NCBI GenBank assembly: GCA_928724745.1
Contig: CAKMXJ010000005.1
Location: forward strand, 62,001 to 126,000
DNA: 64,000 bases
Reading direction: 5' to 3'
Source of the DNA: Anthracocystis setariae
Taxonomy: Eukaryota; Basidiomycota; Ustilaginomycetes; Ustilaginales; Ustilaginaceae
Shown piece by piece: positions 41,956-52,688 of this stretch (position 1 is the first letter of the stretch; every line of letters starts with the position of its first letter). The notes beneath the pieces are model-generated. The model was not told the DNA's origin, ran no database searches, and saw only the letters and a list, made by a program, of their open reading frames with translations. The translations under genes were made by a program, and so were the position numbers.

Positions 41956-42593
41956 CCTGGGCGTAGGAGCTCGGATCGACCCCGAAGTCCTTGATAGAGA
42001 GCGGGCTTGTTTGTCGGCTCGTTGCCGTGATTCGGAGGATCCGATGGGAGTTGAGGTATACGGTGCGTAGGGCAGAGCAGTCGTGCTCACAGTGTGGTCA
42101 GGGCGACGGGGTATGAAAAGTACGGACTATGTGGAAGCGAAATGCTGAAATTTCTGATGCTATAATGGAAGATCGAGACGGGATATCAAAATGAGAAAGA
42201 TGGGGAAGAAAGGCGGACGATACGGAGAGGCACGATAGGAAGATAGGACCCTGAGCCAGCTTGGCTTTTTGACCAGTGCTGGTGGCTCTCTCCAATTTTG
42301 GCTCAGCTCGCGTCTCTTCCTCCACGAAGCTCTCAGCTTGAAGAAAGCGCACGGTGTTGCTCTTTGCGCGTCGCGCGCCGCGGCCGCCAACCTCGTTCAT
42401 TTTCAGCGCGGTTGTTACACAGAGCGCAGTGTGCGGGCTAAAGGGAAAATTGAAAAAAAAAGAAGTGCAGATTGTTAAATCTCTCTCTCTCTTCCGTCAC
42501 CTGCCTCGGTTTTCCACAGCCGCTTGTGACGCTGAACATGATTGCTTTTTGCGGAGACTACACAGAGTGACCAGATATGGCAAGATGGAGTCG
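41956..42593. other. MSH6 promoter region and 3' flank of MER3
   Basis: About 640 bases. Short open frames exist, but none has a recognisable domain. Upstream exons of MSH6 were looked for and not found. Confidence 0.6.
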
Positions 42594-45500
42594 TTATTGC
42601 GGTGGAAAGCGGGGCACAGAGTCAATCCAGGAGGGTGGACTTAGTGCTTTCAGGAATCGACGTTGCGCTGGTCGTTCGGCAATCGCATCTGGCAGGTCCT
42701 CGGAAGCCACCGTTGGCTGAGGATTGGGAGGATGTCCGGCCAGGAGCACAGGTGGAATGCGACCCTCAGCACGCACAAAGCCACGGCTGGGTCCAGAGAT
42801 GGATCCTGCCTCCTCTGATCGTCGCAGACCGAACACATCGCCTCTGCTGCTCATTGGCATCCTCAAAGGCATCAGGTCATCGGGCTCTCTGTCAGCGCCA
42901 GCACTGAGCCTATCGAGTTGGCTCAGAAGGTCTTGTGGTTCGTCCGTGTCATCGTTCGGAACTTCGCCCGCCTTTCTTTTGTGATTGAACGGCACAAAAG
43001 ATCCGGTCGGTGTCGAGAAGGACCTAGCTCCGTTTTCTGTTCTGGCGCTTGTCCCAAAATCGAGGATGCGGCTCTGAAAGCGGTACTCCCTCGGTCTGCC
43101 GGAGTCTTCTTGCTCCCTCGCTCGTATGCAGCACACATGGCGACAATTGTCTTTGCACTTGTGCTTGCATCTAGCCATGGGAGGCGATCGCGGATGATGG
43201 GAACCATCGATCGAGTTTTGCAAGGTGGAAGATAAGGTTTAGTTGCGTGTCAGTCCAGTGCGTTGCTTCTTTCAATTCAACGGTCCTGGACGAGGCATTC
43301 CGAATCTTTTCCTCGGTACCCAGCGACGGACAGCATACCTTTTACTGAGACCGACAGCTCCATGATCCACCTCCTTGTCCAAGTCACGGCGACTGTCCAG
43401 GTCGGTTGACAGAAAAATGGATGGTCCGGCGTTCATCTCCTTATCGCCGCCAAGGGAGTCAGGACCGTCACTGTGAAACTCGGCCCGAGCAATCCTGGTC
43501 CTATGTGACCCGCTAGCCATGTCAGCAGGCAGCAAGTTGGCTTGAATCATGGTGCCCGCGATCTCATCGCACGCTGCGTAGGAGAGAATGCGCATCTGTA
43601 GGTGCTGGAGGTGGACATGCAAAGTGAAGCGCTTCTCTCGGTCAAAGCGCCAGATAGGCATGCGGCGAAAGTCCACGTATTGGTTGTCCGATGTGATCGT
43701 CAGGATACAGACGCTCAGGGCCATTTTGGAATTCTTGCTCTTCAGCATGCATGTCGCACGGTTCTCGATCCGGACCGTGACATCCAGCACCATTTTGAGG
43801 CCTAGCTGAGGTTCGGCCACAGGGTTCGAACCATGGGCGTCGTTCGAGAAGGGAGGATCTTTTGACGATGTCGGCATGGATGACCTCTGCATCACCTCGA
43901 GGCAGATCCGGGGGACTGACTGCGCAGCTGCCACCACCTTGTTGCCAAAGGGAGGATTACGGTTGAGGATCAGCTCGATTCGAGCAGGGCTAGAGCTGGC
44001 TAAGTGTTGCCACGTTGTAATCCCTGCGTTTGCCAGAGCCTTTACCGATCGATCGCCAATCTGGTCTATCTGTCGAAGCATGGCAGGTGACGCGTCCCAA
44101 GCTCTGGCAGCTATGGACCGTGCAAGATCCAATGCGGCTTTGCATGCCGTTCCATCGCGACGAAAGATGGTGATATCCACGGCGGCTTTGACGATGCGTG
44201 TAGCGTGCTGAAAAATGCGTCTGGCATCGATGAATGGATTCGCTTCGCCTGGTGCCGGCTTCGCCAGCTGGGTCAAATTGATGGCCGAAAGGGTCGCTTG
44301 GATGAGGAGCGAAACCTTGTCTGCTACGGTGGCGACTTGTCGAGGAGGAAAGCGAATCTCGGCATGCGTCCTGAGACTCTGTAGAAAGCCCTTTTCGCCC
44401 TGCCGCATCCTCTGATCCCCGAATTCCTCGGCTGCTGCAACAGCCTCAAGGATGGCCCGCGTGGTAGCGCCCTCTGGAATGGCCATGAGAGCCAGCATGG
44501 TCTTGTGACGCAGAAAGAAGCGTGACATGATCTCGCCGTACTCGGTGGGCCTGATCTCGGAAGCATCTTGCGAGCAAGAAATGAGCGTCGCCGATTGGAG
44601 CGCCGCCAAGGTTTTTCTGCAGAGATGCTGCAAGATGTCTTGGACACTGTCAAGTCCGATGCCTTCTTCCTGACTCAGGTAGTAGGTGGGGTTTTTTTGT
44701 AGACGGATCCACATGAAACTCTGGCGGATCCACGCTTCTATCTGCGCCTCGCTCGTTCTTCCACATAAGCCTACCTCGGCGTTGACGTGCTCCACCAAGC
44801 TGGTGGCTAGACCGGATTCGATGCCTCGACTGCCGCTGACTAGCTCGCGGTAGTGCGCCTGAACCGTATCCTCGCACATGATCACTGCAACGCCGCTGCG
44901 ATCGAATTGAGGTCTTCCAGCCCGACCCATCATCTGGATAATGTCGAGCTCCGACATTTCGCACCATTGTCCATCGTACTGCTTAGTACCACGAATGATG
45001 ACGCAATAAGCGGGCAAGTTGATGCCGGTGGCAAGCGTCGTGGTGCAGCATAGTACGCCGATCTGTTCCGTTAGGAACGCCTGCTCGATCTTTCGTCGAT
45101 CTCCGGGAGATAGGCCGGCATGATGGAAGGCGACGCGTGTGGAAGCTAACGTCTGGAGATCTTCGTCTTCAAAGGATCCTGGCTCAGCAAGAGGCGAATG
45201 ATCATCTGACCTCAAAAGGGTCGGACGCATTCCGTTCTCCCTGGTCTTCTTGATGGCTTCTGCGATGGTGCTCGCTGCCTGAACGGTGGATCTTCGGGTG
45301 GCGCAAAAGATCAGACAAGGTCGCCCGGCCGCATGAGTTTCAATCAGTTCGAGGAGCTTGTGGTTCAGATAGGATTGAAACGCGAACTCGTCCTTGGCCT
45401 TTGGATAGGCATAAACGTGCTTCTGCAACGGACAAGGCCGGTAAGCTTCGCCAAGTTGAAACATCTCTGCCGATACAATATCAGGCTGTACGGCTGCATG

Positions 45501-46535
45501 GTGTAACTGTGTAGTGACGTTGGGACCGATCCACGAGGCCACGTCTGCCAAGTTGGGCACAGTGGCGGATACAGCGATGAAGCGAACCTGGTTGCCTCGG
45601 TTCTTGATCCTGGTAACGACCACCTCGAGACGAGCTCCGCGCTGAGCTTCGTTGAGAATGTGAACCTCGTCGATGAGCACCAGCTTGACGGTCGAAAGGA
45701 TCGGAGTTTGTTCCACCCATTTGCGCGTGAGGCTGTCCCACTTTTCGGGGGTCGTGATGATCAAGCGACTCTTGCGAGCGACGTGGAGACCGTGGACAGA
45801 GTCGCCTGTAAGCTCTGTTACGCCACAGCCTACTGATCCGAAGCGAGCCGACCAATCGCGCGTCCTTTCGGAGCAAAGAGCCTTTGTCGGCGCCAGATAG
45901 ACCGCTCGCGCGTTTTCGGGATCCTTTGTCAACATGCGTAGAAGCGCAAGTTCAAACACCACCGTCTTTCCGGAACCAGTCGGCGCCGAAAGAACAATAT
46001 TGTCGCCACCCTCGACCACTTTTGGAAAGCAGATGGATTGAACCGCATTGAAAAAGGGAAAGGGGAAGAGAGGTCGGTAGAGAGCAGGGAGGGCTGTGAT
46101 CGGAATCAGGCGGACTTTCTTTCCCGGTTCTGGTTCTACAACCATGTCATCGTCGGCCTGTGGGATTCTGACCTTGTCCACAAATCGCTGTATGCTGTCT
46201 GCTGTGCCAGGCTCGCGTCGATGTGTTCCTTGAAGCAACGTTGAAGGCTCTGTCGAGGGAGTCACCGGAGCTCTCAGAGTGGCTGGTGGTTGCGTCGAGG
46301 GAGCCACTAAACCCGCAGCTTCAGCACGAGCAAAGTCAAAGTGGTGTCCTATCGCAGCATCATCTGCATGGACATACGTCTGATCAGCATTGAGGCGAGT
46401 ACCATAATGCTCAGGCATCCAAGCAAGCCCCTTTTGTAGCGTCTCGTCGTTCCTCACCTCGGTCGAGTTGACAGCTCCGGCTGAACCCAGTCCATACTGC
46501 TGAGCAAGTAGCTCAAAGGAAATTTCTTCCGCCAT
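42594..46535 (-). CDS. MER3: Meiotic DNA helicase Mer3/HFM1, two exons
   Basis: 1257-aa Ski2-like superfamily-2 helicase that stabilises recombination intermediates for meiotic crossovers. Start ATG 46535 (MAEEISFELLAQQYG). Exon 1 is 46535-43339, exon 2 is 43170-42594. The 168-base intron has donor GTATGC, branch point CAACTAAAC and acceptor GGCTAG; splicing gives GLSKRCKHKCKDNCRHVCC, which rebuilds the C-terminal Cys/His zinc cluster typical of HFM1/MER3 orthologs. Helicase motifs: I LSAPTGSGKT, II LIDEVHIL (DEVH), III AVSATVPN, VI QMMGRAGRPQFD. A winged-helix region and a Sec63 domain (IDQIGDRSVKALANAGI helix-hairpin-helix) follow. The finger sits in its own exon and would be lost if exon 1 were read through to its own stop at 43272. 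Confidence 0.92.
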
Positions 46536-49447
46536 TGCGAAGACTGGCAGGTGCTGAGCTTCACTGACAAACAATGTGGCTGAAAAGCAGAGAACAATCC
46601 ATAGAGAGCCTTCATACGACGTGACCGCAGCTGATATAAATAGACAGGAGGGAAGCAGGTTGGCCTTCTGCTGCGAAGCCAGCTCCTATCGAACTTCAAG
46701 GTTGAGTGAAAGGCTGCTACACTGCAGCTGAATTGCAGGATGTTGAGACCATCGGCTCATCCGAATCTAAGCTGCTTGGACTCAGCGCTACTCGCTGTGA
46801 CCTCCTGCCAGAGACCGCATGCCTTTGGCGTCACCCAGCTTTTGCGTGAAAAGATGTCGGAAGTTTCCGAGTCCATGTCAGCTCTGCCCCAACAGCAAGA
46901 GATAGGTGATTGGTTTTGCGCTCGTCGATCGCAACGATCATGTTCGGCGTCTTCCCAGTCAACGACCTTGTCAGATTCAACTTAGAGGCAGACGGCAGCC
47001 TGCAGACTGTGAGAGGCTTTGCGCCGCAGATTGCACTCTGCCCTCATTGCTCCCCTTTCATATGGGCACTGCGCAGAGGAAACAAGCGTTGCTGTGATCG
47101 ATGGACGACGCTACATGAGGCAGCATCAGTATTTCTCTACGAACAGCGTCGATAGCGTCGAGTCCTTGCGATAAGGGAACATCGACATCGCATCCTTACT
47201 TGTCCTGTACTCTTCTGTACTGTACTTCCGAAACCGCTTCATGAGGCGAAAGTGGAAAGTGAATTTCAACGGTAGGGCGCTTTACGCCACGCGCATAGCG
47301 GCACGTTTGCGGAAGACAGCTGCGAAGCCAACACGCTCGTTCGCGTTGCATTTTTTCAGCCTTCGAGTACGCCTGAAGACGGCCCCGCCTGCAAGTCGTT
47401 GATCCCATCCCGCACCGGTTCGCATGCACATAGCCAAGATCGTGATGCGAGTTGGTGGCAGGCATCGGCACAGGTCTTGCGGACGAGAACGTTGCATTGC
47501 ACGCTGCATTCATCATCGGATCGAATCCATCGTCCGGATTGTCTCGTCATCGAGGTCTGTCAAGGAGTCTCGGCCAGAAGCAAACTGCTGCCGGAGCTCC
47601 GCGTACAACTTGTGCAGCAGCCTCGATGCAACTCGTCACTTGCAGCAAGCAGCCATGAAGCAATACACAGTTTCTCGCTGAGACGAATTCCAAGCTGGTC
47701 TGGATGTGAGAATGATTCACACTGACTTGATCGCGGCATGCCTTGCATCTCACAGGAGCCACCGTTCTTGACGACGGCTATGAGGCCAGGACAGGGAAGA
47801 GCAGGAATGAGTCTTGAGATGAGTCGATGTCGATGTGACAACCTGGACTTTGTCAATCTCAACGGATCGGATCGTACGGGGGCGGCCAACGCCAGGAGGA
47901 GTCAAGGCCATGGAAGGCGTCGATACCCCACCATGCCTTGGTCGAAACAGGAATGTCTTGATACATAGGTTGTGGAATACCATTTCAATCATGCGGAAAC
48001 CTGCCAACGCGATTCAATATTGCGTTAGCAAAGTGCTGTCGCGTCCCAACCAGATAGTCCAAGCAGCACGTCGTTGCTTGCAAACTCGAGGGATTCAGGG
48101 TCTTGCGTGGACTCAACTTTAACTACGGTACAGAACAGAGTCTGTGCTGGCGTGGCTCGGGTGCTGAGATGATTGAAACAGCAGGAGCCCATCATGTTGC
48201 CTTTTCGGCTTTCTCAATCGGTTGTTTCAGCTGAGAGCAGGCTGAACCTTGGAGAGACACCGATGTCAATGCTGCTGATGCCAACTGTCGTGTCTGTTTG
48301 ACTGCACAGCTGCTTCGCCATTCAATGCTGCTTCACGATCTTGGGTGATCTCGACGCAAGAAAGCATGACGGACACACAGTACACAGTGTGAGTGTATTG
48401 CTGATGGTGTCTTTTTGCTTAACAGGTGAAACTCACAGGCACAGGGGCCATTTTCGGCTCGCTACTTGCCCAATCGTGAATGGTTGGATGTGACTGATGA
48501 GCTGCTTTAATTAAATTTGGTGATTTTTATGGTCGATTTTATTATAAAGATGCCCGTCCGTGGTGCTTCCCGCTTTTTCGCGTTGTGCAGATTCGTGACA
48601 CCTCCCACTCGGATAGCACTGCCGCTGTTGCTGCTGCTGCTGCTGCTCTCATTTTTTTCCGGGTTGCAGAACAAGTTAGCTCCGCCTGTGTGGTCCGGTG
48701 TCCAACGACTGTCGCTTTCGCTGGACCTTGCTTTTGCTCAGCTGCTCTGACCATGACCCATTTTCCACAGCTTGTACTGCCTTACGTCTCTCAACAACAC
48801 CCAATCTTGATCAACTTTGTCGCTTCATCCCCTCCGAATTCAGCTTGCCGCTCCCATACCGTGAGGGACGCTTTTAGAGACAGTCAACGACAGCACGGGT
48901 CGAGTGTCTCTCTTCTCCTCTGTCTCGTCTACTTCGTTCGTCCCAAACCGCCGCAACCCTTTTCCATCATCGGCTGCAAACCGACCTAGCTCGCCCGTCC
49001 CCACGACTCTACTGGTCTTCGGCAGTCCCTTCCTCGTGCGGCGATCTACGCGCCAGTATCGGAACGGCATCCGAACAGAATCGTTGCCCAAACCCGCGGT
49101 CTGGCCTTGCTTGCTCTTCCGCTTGCACACGCCATTCTACTATCTCTGAAGCTGTTGTTTAGACCCGTCACTCAATCGTACGGTGTTGGCGGAAGAGCAT
49201 CACCTGCAAGCCGCTCTTGTTCAGCTCGAGAGCAGATAGCACCTTGGCGCTCGTATCTCTCCCTTTCTGGAACGGCAGTCACGATATGGCCCACGATCGT
49301 TAAGTGTCGGTCGCTCTCCATAATAAACACATCGAGGACTTCCCTGCTGCTTTCTGATCCAGGCGACGACGTCTGCTTCAGTTCCAGCCAAAGGACACGC
49401 CATTCTTGCCATTCGCGCTCCAGGGCGGAAGCAGCCGACTACGAGCC
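46536..49447. other. Large intergenic region between MER3 and the kinase gene
   Basis: About 2.9 kb, the longest gene-poor stretch outside the transposons. It has a GTACT tract at about 47204-47226 and, from about 48600, a C/T-rich part that probably is kinase-gene leader. Two adjacent plus-strand open frames at 46740-46985 (ATG; contains MSEVSESMSALPQQQEI) and 46910-47155 (no ATG; contains NLEADGSLQTVRGF and CPHC) could be exons of an unrecognised small gene, but no splice pair was convincing. Nothing else supported. Confidence 0.5.
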
Positions 49448-52423
49448 ATGTCCACTCGCTCTCCACACCGCGTCGATGCCAAGAGGCTGACTGCATCGCG
49501 ATTGAGGCTTGAAAGCCACGAAATCGAGTCCGGCCACTCCTCCGACTCTCCGCGAGCACACGCTTTCGATTCCAACTCCACGCCTCGCGGCACGATTCAG
49601 CCCGTCAACATTCATGCAGCGGATGTACCGACAATCACCACTACCAGCGGAACGCCTCTTGCATCATCCTCGGTCACTGTAACCGCAGCTGCTGCTGGAT
49701 CGGCATCTCGACCCGATGTCTCCTTCAACCCATTCGACCAAGCCTCCTCTTCCATGTCTCCGCCACTGCCGTCGCACGTCACCTCGTTCGAGCCAGTCGA
49801 CATCACCCACAGCAGCTTTTCGGCCGCATCGTTGGACAGCTTCGGTGCGATCTCGATGGCAGCTTCCACTACTGCCGAGAATGGTAGTCAGCAGGGATCA
49901 CGATATGGAGCGAGTCCGCCGGTGTCGTCGCTCGTCGCACCAAGCGCAGAGCTGTCATCCGCCTCGATACGTAGTCGAAGGAATTGGGACGAATTCGAAG
50001 GCAAACCGGTTTCGCCGCTGCCCAGTCCAGCCGTCCACGAGCGCGCCCAGGACATGTTTGACGTACCTATCGCGTCTGCGTCCCGATCACCAGCGCAGAC
50101 CTCGTTGGCAGCACCTCGATCGCGTCCAGCCGGTGTCAGAAACCTCTCCTCCGAGTCCGTACCAAGCACCAGCGATACCAGGCGCGTGTCATCATCGAAA
50201 GAGTACGTCGCACCCGAGGTTGGCAGTCGCAATTGGTCGTTCTTCAATGCGCCGTCCGGTCCAGCGCTTGCTCGTGCGCCCAGCGTCAAGTCTTCCGACC
50301 TTTCGAATCGCGAACAGATGAGTGCCGACAGCTTTTCGGAGACTCCAATGCCACAAGGCGGCTCCCGAGGTATTGGCAAGTCGAACAGTCTTGGGCACGG
50401 GTATGCAGCCAGGATGGCATCTGCGGATTTGGGCTCTCGCATCCGAGTGCCTACACGATTGCCGACGCTGCCGGGCGAAGCGGGCAATGTAAGAGCTGCC
50501 TCGGCAATCTACTCGCATCCGCAACACATGGGCTTCGCACGTCACGCACGCGTCAGCAGTGGCGACTCGACGCAATCGACAGATACACCTCTGTATTCGC
50601 CGCTGTCCGCCGTGGATCCACTCACTGGCGAACACATGTTCAACCTGAATTCGACCTCGCAACTCTCGCTCTCGGGCATCTCGGATGCGCCCAGCGCGGT
50701 GCTGGATGGGTTACCGCCTCATCAACCTTGGACGGTTCCGGATAGTCCGCAGCATCGGATTCCGAGTCGAAGTCAGTTGATGCTCGACGAAGATCGCAGC
50801 GCGCAGTCGTCTCCGTCGTCGGTGTTTCCTGGTCGAAGCGAAGGGCGAGCTTGGCGAGACAGTGGCGATGTTTCCACGGACTCGATCATTGTGCCCATGA
50901 CGAATGGACCGCAGCGATCGAGTCCGGCAGCCATGCGTTCCGAACTGTATCCAGCGCCGCCATCGTGCGCCCATACGCTAAACGGCACCGAAGAGACGCG
51001 AGATGTTGGCTCGAATGAAACGAGAAGATTGGGTCACCAACGTCGCCGTCAGGGACCTTCCGAGTCGGTTACTGGAAGTAGTATCTTGCCTGGGTCATCC
51101 AGACGGGAGCGGCCTGGCGAGCCGGCGACTGTCGAGTCTCGGGAAGAGGAGGAGCAAGGTGATCGGATCGGACCGTATCGCATCGAAAAGACGCTGGGCG
51201 TGGGAGCGTTTAGCCGGGTGGCGTTGGGTCGCTTGATACGTTCGAGCACTGGCGGTGCGAGCTCGAACGGGTCCGAGCGGATGATCTCGTCGCACACTGA
51301 GCTGCGGCAAAGGGCTCTGGGAAAGAGGAACCAGCAGGACGGTGGACAGGACGACGAGCTGGTGGCGCTAAAGATGTTGGATCGCGAGCCGTGCAACAGC
51401 AACGAGCGTCTCAAGGTGAGTTGGGTGCGAGAGGTGGAGGTGCTCAAGCATATTTCGCATCCGAACTTGGTTCGCTTCATCACGTCGTTCAGTACGCCGT
51501 TGCATCACACGCTGGTGCTGGAGCATATTGCGGGCGGCGAGTTGTTTGATTCGCTCATGTCCAACTTTGACCAGTTTGCACAGCGCGAGTGGCTGGTTCG
51601 CGTGATCTATACCGAGCTCGCCAATGCGGTGGGATGGATGCACCACGTCAATCTTGTGCATCGAGATATCAAGTTGGAGAACATCCTCTTGACGGTGGAT
51701 GTGTTTGCGGCAGCGACAGCGACAGCGACGGCTGGGGCGTTGCGGCCTTGTCATCTTCCGAGCAGTGGACCTTTGATCAAGTTGACGGATTTTGGATTGT
51801 CGAGGTTCATCGACGCGTCCAATCCGTTGTTGGAAACGCGGTGTGGGTCGGAGGAGTATGCGGCGCCCGAGTTGATTATTGGTAAAAAGTATGATGGGCG
51901 TAAGACGGATGCGTGGGCGTTGGGGGTGGTTTTGTATGCGCTGATAACGGGGTCTTTGCCGTTTATGGAGGATGTCAATGTGGGCTTCAATGGGGCTCGC
52001 GAGGGGCATGGTGAGGAGCGCGATGCCAAGCAACGCAAACGACATCTTTTACGCATCGCCAAGGGGGATTTGCGTTGGCCATCGCCTGCCAACGATACGT
52101 GTGCGGATCAACCCGATCCAGCGGTGTGTCCGTCGAATCTGCGGCTGGTGACACCAACCGCCAAAGCGATGGTGGCCAGACTGCTGCGTCGCGATGCAAC
52201 CAAACGAGCAACACCGTGGGAAACATGGGACGAACCCTGGCTCCTAGGCGGCAGCTTCGGCTACCAAACCATCGACCAATCCCAAATCCCCAACGAAGTT
52301 TCCGCCCAAGCTCAACCGCTCCGCTTTCATCCAGATCCAAGATCTCATCACGGTCAAAGCTGGTTGGAATCAAACGCAACAGTCCGCCAGGACGATGTAG
52401 CTGCCGTAGCGAGAGACGATTAA
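49448..52423 (+). CDS. Ser/Thr protein kinase, CAMK-like (Kin4/Frk1/Prr1-type activation loop)
   Basis: 991 aa from the ATG at 49448 (MSTRSPHRVDAKRL). The first about 570 residues are Ser/Pro-rich and disordered. The kinase domain spans about residues 575-930: glycine loop LGVGAFSRVALG, catalytic Lys in VALKML, HRDIKLENIL, DFGLSRF, activation segment ETRCGSEEYAAPELI, and DAWALGVVLYALITGSLPF. All catalytic residues are present, so it should be active. A roughly 20-residue Ala/Thr-rich insert separates the catalytic loop from DFG. The CGSEEYAAPE loop resembles yeast Kin4/Frk1 and Prr1, but which of these is the ortholog cannot be decided from motifs. There is a short C-terminal tail. Single exon. 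The upstream region is C/T-rich, as expected for a long leader. Confidence 0.85.
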   Translation: MSTRSPHRVDAKRLTASRLRLESHEIESGHSSDSPRAHAFDSNSTPRGTIQPVNIHAADVPTITTTSGTPLASSSVTVTAAAAGSASRPDVSFNPFDQASSSMSPPLPSHVTSFEPVDITHSSFSAASLDSFGAISMAASTTAENGSQQGSRYGASPPVSSLVAPSAELSSASIRSRRNWDEFEGKPVSPLPSPAVHERAQDMFDVPIASASRSPAQTSLAAPRSRPAGVRNLSSESVPSTSDTRRVSSSKEYVAPEVGSRNWSFFNAPSGPALARAPSVKSSDLSNREQMSADSFSETPMPQGGSRGIGKSNSLGHGYAARMASADLGSRIRVPTRLPTLPGEAGNVRAASAIYSHPQHMGFARHARVSSGDSTQSTDTPLYSPLSAVDPLTGEHMFNLNSTSQLSLSGISDAPSAVLDGLPPHQPWTVPDSPQHRIPSRSQLMLDEDRSAQSSPSSVFPGRSEGRAWRDSGDVSTDSIIVPMTNGPQRSSPAAMRSELYPAPPSCAHTLNGTEETRDVGSNETRRLGHQRRRQGPSESVTGSSILPGSSRRERPGEPATVESREEEEQGDRIGPYRIEKTLGVGAFSRVALGRLIRSSTGGASSNGSERMISSHTELRQRALGKRNQQDGGQDDELVALKMLDREPCNSNERLKVSWVREVEVLKHISHPNLVRFITSFSTPLHHTLVLEHIAGGELFDSLMSNFDQFAQREWLVRVIYTELANAVGWMHHVNLVHRDIKLENILLTVDVFAAATATATAGALRPCHLPSSGPLIKLTDFGLSRFIDASNPLLETRCGSEEYAAPELIIGKKYDGRKTDAWALGVVLYALITGSLPFMEDVNVGFNGAREGHGEERDAKQRKRHLLRIAKGDLRWPSPANDTCADQPDPAVCPSNLRLVTPTAKAMVARLLRRDATKRATPWETWDEPWLLGGSFGYQTIDQSQIPNEVSAQAQPLRFHPDPRSHHGQSWLESNATVRQDDVAAVARDD

Positions 52424-52688
52424 ATTTTTCCACTACAGTACTACTACACTAGTCACCATACCCAAACCATCTTGTCGCACTCAATCGTGCAGTCCAATCC
52501 AAACTCGAGTTTGCATGCGAGATTTCGTGGTTTGAGGGAACCCCCCAACAGGATCGTCGACTTACACCTGAATTGCTACCAAGATTGGGGAGGAAGTGAG
52601 GAACTGAAACAGGACGGAAAGGGCAAGGTTTCGAGGGAGAAAATACAAAATTGATGAAACTTGTGACGCGGTAGGGAGATCTAGGCTG

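Noticed and set aside
42090..42092. Upstream start of MSH6 at 42090
   Set aside because: The codon there is GTG; the ATG at 41955 puts the PIP box at the N-terminus as in known Msh6 proteins.
43283..43284. Alternative MER3 donor GTTGAA just before the exon 1 stop
   Set aside because: It also keeps frame but is a poor donor; GTATGC at 43338 is stronger and gives an equally good zinc-cluster junction.
43800..43820. GGTTCGAACC resembling a tRNA T-arm
   Set aside because: It lies inside the MER3 coding sequence and no cloverleaf partners surround it.
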